Origin: Bacillota bacterium
GTDB taxonomy: Bacteria; Bacillota; Clostridia; Peptostreptococcales; Anaerovoracaceae
NCBI GenBank assembly: GCA_029266295.1
Contig: JAQSXD010000001.1
Location: forward strand, 1 to 43,042
DNA length: 43,042 bases
Direction of reading: 5' to 3'
The stretch's first letter is position 1. The number at the start of each line of letters is the position of its first letter. This document shows positions 39,815-43,042 of the stretch, one piece after another. A model generated the notes under the pieces. The model saw only the letters and a program-made list of their open reading frames with translations. It had not been told where the DNA came from and made no database searches. The position numbers and the translations under genes are program-made.

Positions 39815-41311
39815 TTACTCTTCTAATCCAAGGATGTCTTCAATTGAATTTTTATATAGAATCGCTTTGGCCCCATAAATAGCCTGTATCCCTCCACCAA
39901 CTTCAAGAACGTCTGTGGCGCCGATTCTTTTCAAATCCTCTTTATTGACATTCTCTTTTGATTTTACATTCACCCTCAGCCTTGTAATGCACGCATCGAC
40001 ATCTTCAATATTTTCTTTGCCGCCGAGTGCCGAAATGATTTCCAAAGCTTCTTCCCGCAGAGACGATTTGGTTGTTACTTGAGCTGCTTGAAGTACGTCG
40101 TCGCCCCTGCCTGGGGTAAGAATGTTCCACTTTAATATTGCAAATTTGAAGGAGAAGTAATATATAACAGCCCATACGGCCCCCACAGGAAGCACCAGCA
40201 GCCAATTTGTTTTTTCATTCCCTTGCAGAATTCCAAAGAGGGTAAAGTCTATGACCCCACCTGAAAAAGTGTTACCGATTGATATGTTTAACAGGTCGGC
40301 AACCAGGAAGGAGACCCCATCCAGGAAGGCATGGAAAACATAAAGAAGCGGACTGACAAACAAGAACATAAATTCGATGGGTTCTGTAATACCAGTAATA
40401 AATGAGGTTAATGCGGCACCTAAGAACAACCCGGCAAATAATTTCCTCTTGTTTTTTGCCACAGTATGATACATTGCCAAGCATGCAGCCGGAAGTCCAA
40501 ACATCATCGTTGCAAAACGACCTGCAAAAAATCTGGTTCCGTCAGTGTAAAGTCCAACATGATTTGGATCTGCTAGCTGCGCAAAAAATATTTTCTGCGC
40601 ACCCGCTATATGTTGACCTGCAACGGTTGCCACACCCCCTAATTCTGTGTACCAGAACATGGGGTAAATCATATGATGAAGACCAACTGCGCCGCATAGC
40701 CTCATAAGGAATCCATAAAAAAAGGTTCCGATTACGCCCATTTTCGAGATGCTTTCTCCTGATGCGATCAGAAGCTGCTGGAATGGCGGCCAGATCAAGA
40801 AGAATACTGCACCGATAAAGATCGAGACAAAAGATGTCACAATGGGAACAAAGCGTGAGCCACCGAAAAAGCCAAGAACTGCAGGCAGCTGAATGTTATA
40901 GTATTTGTTATGTAAAAATGCCGCAACACTGCCAATGGCAATCGCTCCCACAACTCCCGTGTCAATGGCAGCTCCGTCAGGGTTAAAGATTCCTACCATC
41001 GCACTGGTCGTTGTTGTCATAATCAGATAACCAACTACTGCCGCCAATGCTGCAGTTCCCTTATCTTTTTTTGCCAGACCGATGGCCAGGCCAATACAAA
41101 GCAGCAGTGACAGATTGCCGAAAATGATGCTTCCTGCTGAAGCCATAATCTTGAAAATAACTTGTAAAAATGCTACATTTACAATGGGATATGCCTGTAT
41201 CGTCGTAGGATTAGATAAAGCGCCCCCTACCCCTAAAAGCAAGCCTGCTGCTGGAAGTATCGCAATTGGCAGCATAAATGACTTCCCAATTTTTTGAAGT
41301 TGTTTAAACAT
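39815..41311 (-). CDS. PTS EIICB transporter, glucose/N-acetylglucosamine family
   Basis: A 498-residue PTS permease with fused EIIC (about 1-395) and EIIB (about 415-498). EIIC has the family start FKQLQKIGKSFMLPIAILPAAGLLL, many membrane helices, and the substrate-site motif GITEPIEFMFLF. EIIB carries the phosphorylated Cys in DACITRLRV and a following EVGGGIQAIYG. There is no EIIA domain, so an EIIA-Glc-type partner must be encoded elsewhere. It lies one base after nanE in the transcript, so N-acetylmannosamine or a related amino sugar is the likely substrate. AGGGAGG precedes the ATG. Confidence 0.93.
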   Translation of the reverse strand: MFKQLQKIGKSFMLPIAILPAAGLLLGVGGALSNPTTIQAYPIVNVAFLQVIFKIMASAGSIIFGNLSLLLCIGLAIGLAKKDKGTAALAAVVGYLIMTTTTSAMVGIFNPDGAAIDTGVVGAIAIGSVAAFLHNKYYNIQLPAVLGFFGGSRFVPIVTSFVSIFIGAVFFLIWPPFQQLLIASGESISKMGVIGTFFYGFLMRLCGAVGLHHMIYPMFWYTELGGVATVAGQHIAGAQKIFFAQLADPNHVGLYTDGTRFFAGRFATMMFGLPAACLAMYHTVAKNKRKLFAGLFLGAALTSFITGITEPIEFMFLFVSPLLYVFHAFLDGVSFLVADLLNISIGNTFSGGVIDFTLFGILQGNEKTNWLLVLPVGAVWAVIYYFSFKFAILKWNILTPGRGDDVLQAAQVTTKSSLREEALEIISALGGKENIEDVDACITRLRVNVKSKENVNKEDLKRIGATDVLEVGGGIQAIYGAKAILYKNSIEDILGLEE

Positions 41312-41312
41312 G

Positions 41313-41984
41313 TTAATCCTCCCTTAGTACACTGGTAAATTTTTTTGTTATTTGCAACGGCCTTGTAATAGCTCCGCCTACAACAGCACAGTAAGCACCC
41401 GCATCCAAGACGTCTCTCAGATCACAAGGTGTATTAATTTTACCTTCGGCTATTACAGGAATATTTAATTCTTTTGCCAGCGCGCTAATCAGCAAAAGAT
41501 TGGGCCCTTCGTAATGTTCAGAGTATGTTGTGTATCCGCAAAGTGTGGTCGATACACAATCACAACCGATTTTTTCTGCATAAACCGCTTCATTCTGGGT
41601 TGAACAGTCAGCCATCACAAACCTGTTGTGGCTATGGATATACGCTACAAGAAATTCCAGCGATTCATTTCCTGGTCTTTGTCTATCCGTTGCATCCAAG
41701 GCGATCATCTCACAGGATGTTTCAAGTAATTCATCAATCTCTTTTTTTGTTGGCGTAATATATATTTCAGAATCTGCATAATTTCTTTTTATGATTCCAA
41801 TCACCGGAAGTCCTGTAACCTTCTTAATTTCATTGATATCGTCTACCCCTTGTGCCCTGATGGCACTTGCACCACCTAGTTTTGCAGCCAAGGCCATTCT
41901 TCCCATGATAAAGGAACTGTGCAGCGGTTCGTCTTCAAGTGCCTGACACGAAACAATCAACTTCCCTTTTAAGTTATCTAACAT
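41313..41984 (-). CDS. nanE: N-acetylmannosamine-6-phosphate 2-epimerase
   Basis: A 223-residue TIM-barrel enzyme of the NanE family, which converts ManNAc-6-phosphate to GlcNAc-6-phosphate. Motifs are LIVSCQALEDEPL at the N-terminus, IGIIKRNYADSEIYITPT (catalytic Lys), IALDATDRQRP, ADCSTQNEA, and IAEGKINTPCDL (catalytic Glu), then GAYCAVVGGAITRP. AGGAGGG precedes the ATG. It follows the LicT-like gene by 17 bases and is next to an EIICB gene, so the PTS probably delivers ManNAc-6-phosphate directly to it. No sialic-acid lyase (NanA) or ManNAc kinase (NanK) is present, which fits PTS uptake rather than sialic acid breakdown. Confidence 0.94.
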   Translation of the reverse strand: MLDNLKGKLIVSCQALEDEPLHSSFIMGRMALAAKLGGASAIRAQGVDDINEIKKVTGLPVIGIIKRNYADSEIYITPTKKEIDELLETSCEMIALDATDRQRPGNESLEFLVAYIHSHNRFVMADCSTQNEAVYAEKIGCDCVSTTLCGYTTYSEHYEGPNLLLISALAKELNIPVIAEGKINTPCDLRDVLDAGAYCAVVGGAITRPLQITKKFTSVLRED

Positions 41985-42001
41985 TTATGACCCTCCTATT
42001 T

Positions 42002-42844
42002 TTATTTTCGTTGCCCGGAAATTATATTCTCAATATGGATCGTAAGGTATCCGATTTCGCCTTCTGGAAGAAACAATCCATAGTTTTCAAAAATATTTTT
42101 TGCCAGACTATCTGCAAATTGAAATGTCTTTGGATACGTGGATTTTAAAGAGTCTATGATCACATTGTCTACGCTTATATTTTCACTTGCTCGTTTCAAT
42201 GCGAATTTAAGGTGCGTAATCAGCCGTGCCCTATTGAGACTCTTTGGGTCTAGTTTCATGCCAAATTCACGCTCGATTAATTCCATGCACTGACCGATAA
42301 TGTTAATATACAGGGCGGTTTGCGACGCTTGATCCCCCTTGATGGAGGAGTGGATATGCAAAGCAATAAACCCGATTTCCACAGCTGGCAAGCTTACTCC
42401 TAATTCACGATTCAGGTATTCAAGCATTTCTTTTGCAAAGGTATATTCCTTTTCATACATTACACTGATTTCATCAATAAAAATATTTGAGATTGTGATA
42501 TTATTTCTAAGCCGATATAATGAAAAATTCAAATGGTCCAGCAAACCAATATGAAGATTTTCGCTGTATTGACAGCCAAAATATTTTTCAATCTTGCCGA
42601 TATAGTTCTCAACGAGAAACATGAGCTTCTCATCACAATTTTCAATAAGCTTCTGATATTTGTTAAAATTGATTCGATCTTTAATATAGAACTTTTTTTC
42701 AATTTTACTTGAATCGATCGGCTCCTCATCTTTAAGACCAAAGCCAATCCCTTTGCCGAGCAAGATACATTCTTCATCGCCGGCAACATCGTATGCTTGC
42801 ACAACATTGTTGCTTAGAACTTTTTTCGTGAGATATTCCTCCAT
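42002..42844 (-). CDS. BglG/LicT-family transcriptional antiterminator
   Basis: A 280-residue PTS-controlled antiterminator. The N-terminal RNA-binding domain (about 1-60) has the family pattern KKVLSNNVVQAYD and LLGKGIGFG. PRD1 (about 65-170) has the LLDHLNFSLYRL and IGFIALHIHSS His residues. PRD2 (about 175-280) has LITHLKFALKRA and IGYLTIHIEN. PTS phosphorylation of these His residues sets its activity. It heads the operon with nanE, EIICB and HPr. I could not find a convincing RAT/terminator pair in the 94 bases before it. The ATG at 42844 is immediately followed by GGAGG, so a slightly shorter start without a standard codon cannot be excluded. Confidence 0.92.
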   Translation of the reverse strand: MEEYLTKKVLSNNVVQAYDVAGDEECILLGKGIGFGLKDEEPIDSSKIEKKFYIKDRINFNKYQKLIENCDEKLMFLVENYIGKIEKYFGCQYSENLHIGLLDHLNFSLYRLRNNITISNIFIDEISVMYEKEYTFAKEMLEYLNRELGVSLPAVEIGFIALHIHSSIKGDQASQTALYINIIGQCMELIEREFGMKLDPKSLNRARLITHLKFALKRASENISVDNVIIDSLKSTYPKTFQFADSLAKNIFENYGLFLPEGEIGYLTIHIENIISGQRK

Positions 42845-42938
42845 AGCTTAAGCTGTTGATCCATTAAGGATTCAGCCTTTACTCAACTCCTTATCTAATT
42901 TTAGTCTTTTCTCTTCACATTCCAAAGAATGCTATAGC

Positions 42939-43042
42939 TCACTTCATACTGCACTTAAAAAGTGTCTGATCTTTCCCGCCAACGAGTTCTCCGTATGGAC
43001 AAATCTCCAGGAATTCCGCTTTCGCTTGATCTGTTGTCAATA
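42939..43042 (-). CDS. C-terminal end of an unidentified protein, cut by the right edge
   Basis: The minus strand is open from the right edge to TGA at 42939-42941, giving 33 residues that end CPYGELVGGKDQTLFKCSMK. The composition looks like a real protein tail and the gap to licT is short, but I recognise no family. With this little sequence it may also be non-coding. Confidence 0.3.
   Translation of the reverse strand, partial: LTTDQAKAEFLEICPYGELVGGKDQTLFKCSMK

Noticed and set aside
42845..42938. Search for a RAT antiterminator element before the LicT-like gene
   Set aside because: Only a small CATTC/GAATG stem is present, without the paired terminator and 29-base RAT structure expected.
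43033..43041. TTGACA on the minus strand at the right edge as a promoter for the antiterminator operon
   Set aside because: It lies in a probable coding tail and no -10 at the right distance was found.

Overview
The window looks like a chromosomal segment of an anaerobic, probably spore-forming clostridium (Bacillota, Clostridia). Supporting signs are strong AGGAGG-type ribosome sites, hybrid-cluster protein Hcp, NuoF/NuoG-like iron-sulfur oxidoreductases, BlaI/BlaR1, an SLH-anchored exoprotein, a DUF4489-like surface protein, and HPr with Ser46. No rRNA, tRNA, CRISPR array, prophage or transposase was seen. The species cannot be named from the sequence alone.

Left part (1-15 kb). (a) An inducible beta-lactam resistance locus: a class D beta-lactamase cut by the left edge, divergent from blaI-blaR1, with three TTACA-N2-TGTAA-type dyads sitting on both promoters. 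(b) A nitrosative/oxidative-stress block on the minus strand: scdA/ric, a DUF1858 protein, an unknown helical protein, a hemerythrin, an Fnr-type regulator with an N-terminal cysteine cluster, and hcp. The scdA and hcp promoters both have TATGAT -10 boxes, no good -35, and a dyad centred exactly at -41.5. (c) A secreted repeat protein followed by a frameshifted SLH gene, divergent from an OmpR-type two-component system. (d) A DUF523 protein and a recQ gene interrupted by one in-frame TAG.

Middle part (15-26 kb). A helical protein of unknown function is followed by a three-gene redox operon: a soluble FAD reductase, a NuoF-like/ferredoxin protein, and a fused ferredoxin-GltD-like NAD(P)H oxidoreductase carrying an 18-bp tandem repeat expansion. 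A MerR regulator is divergent from it. Then come a DUF4489-like protein and a very large chemoreceptor with repeated HAMP-like modules and a cysteine-rich PAS domain.

Right part (26-43 kb). The most interesting region is a two-armed carbohydrate locus around a GntR-controlled divergent promoter. The minus arm encodes a GH4 glycosidase, a sugar ABC transporter (binding protein and two permeases, no ATPase), and a 1.5-kDa-residue-scale (about 1512 aa) SLH-anchored protein with an endo-alpha-1,4-polygalactosaminidase-like (GH114/TM1410-type) barrel whose segments appear circularly permuted, plus DUF4874/DUF4832. The plus arm encodes GntR, a GatZ/KbaZ-family protein, an AgaS-like SIS protein and a PfkB kinase. 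Together these read as a locus for depolymerising, importing and catabolising a galactosamine-rich exopolysaccharide. No deacetylase and no KbaY aldolase are present, which favours free galactosamine and possibly a kinase-deaminase-epimerase route. The right edge holds a separate LicT-NanE-EIICB-HPr operon for amino-sugar PTS uptake.
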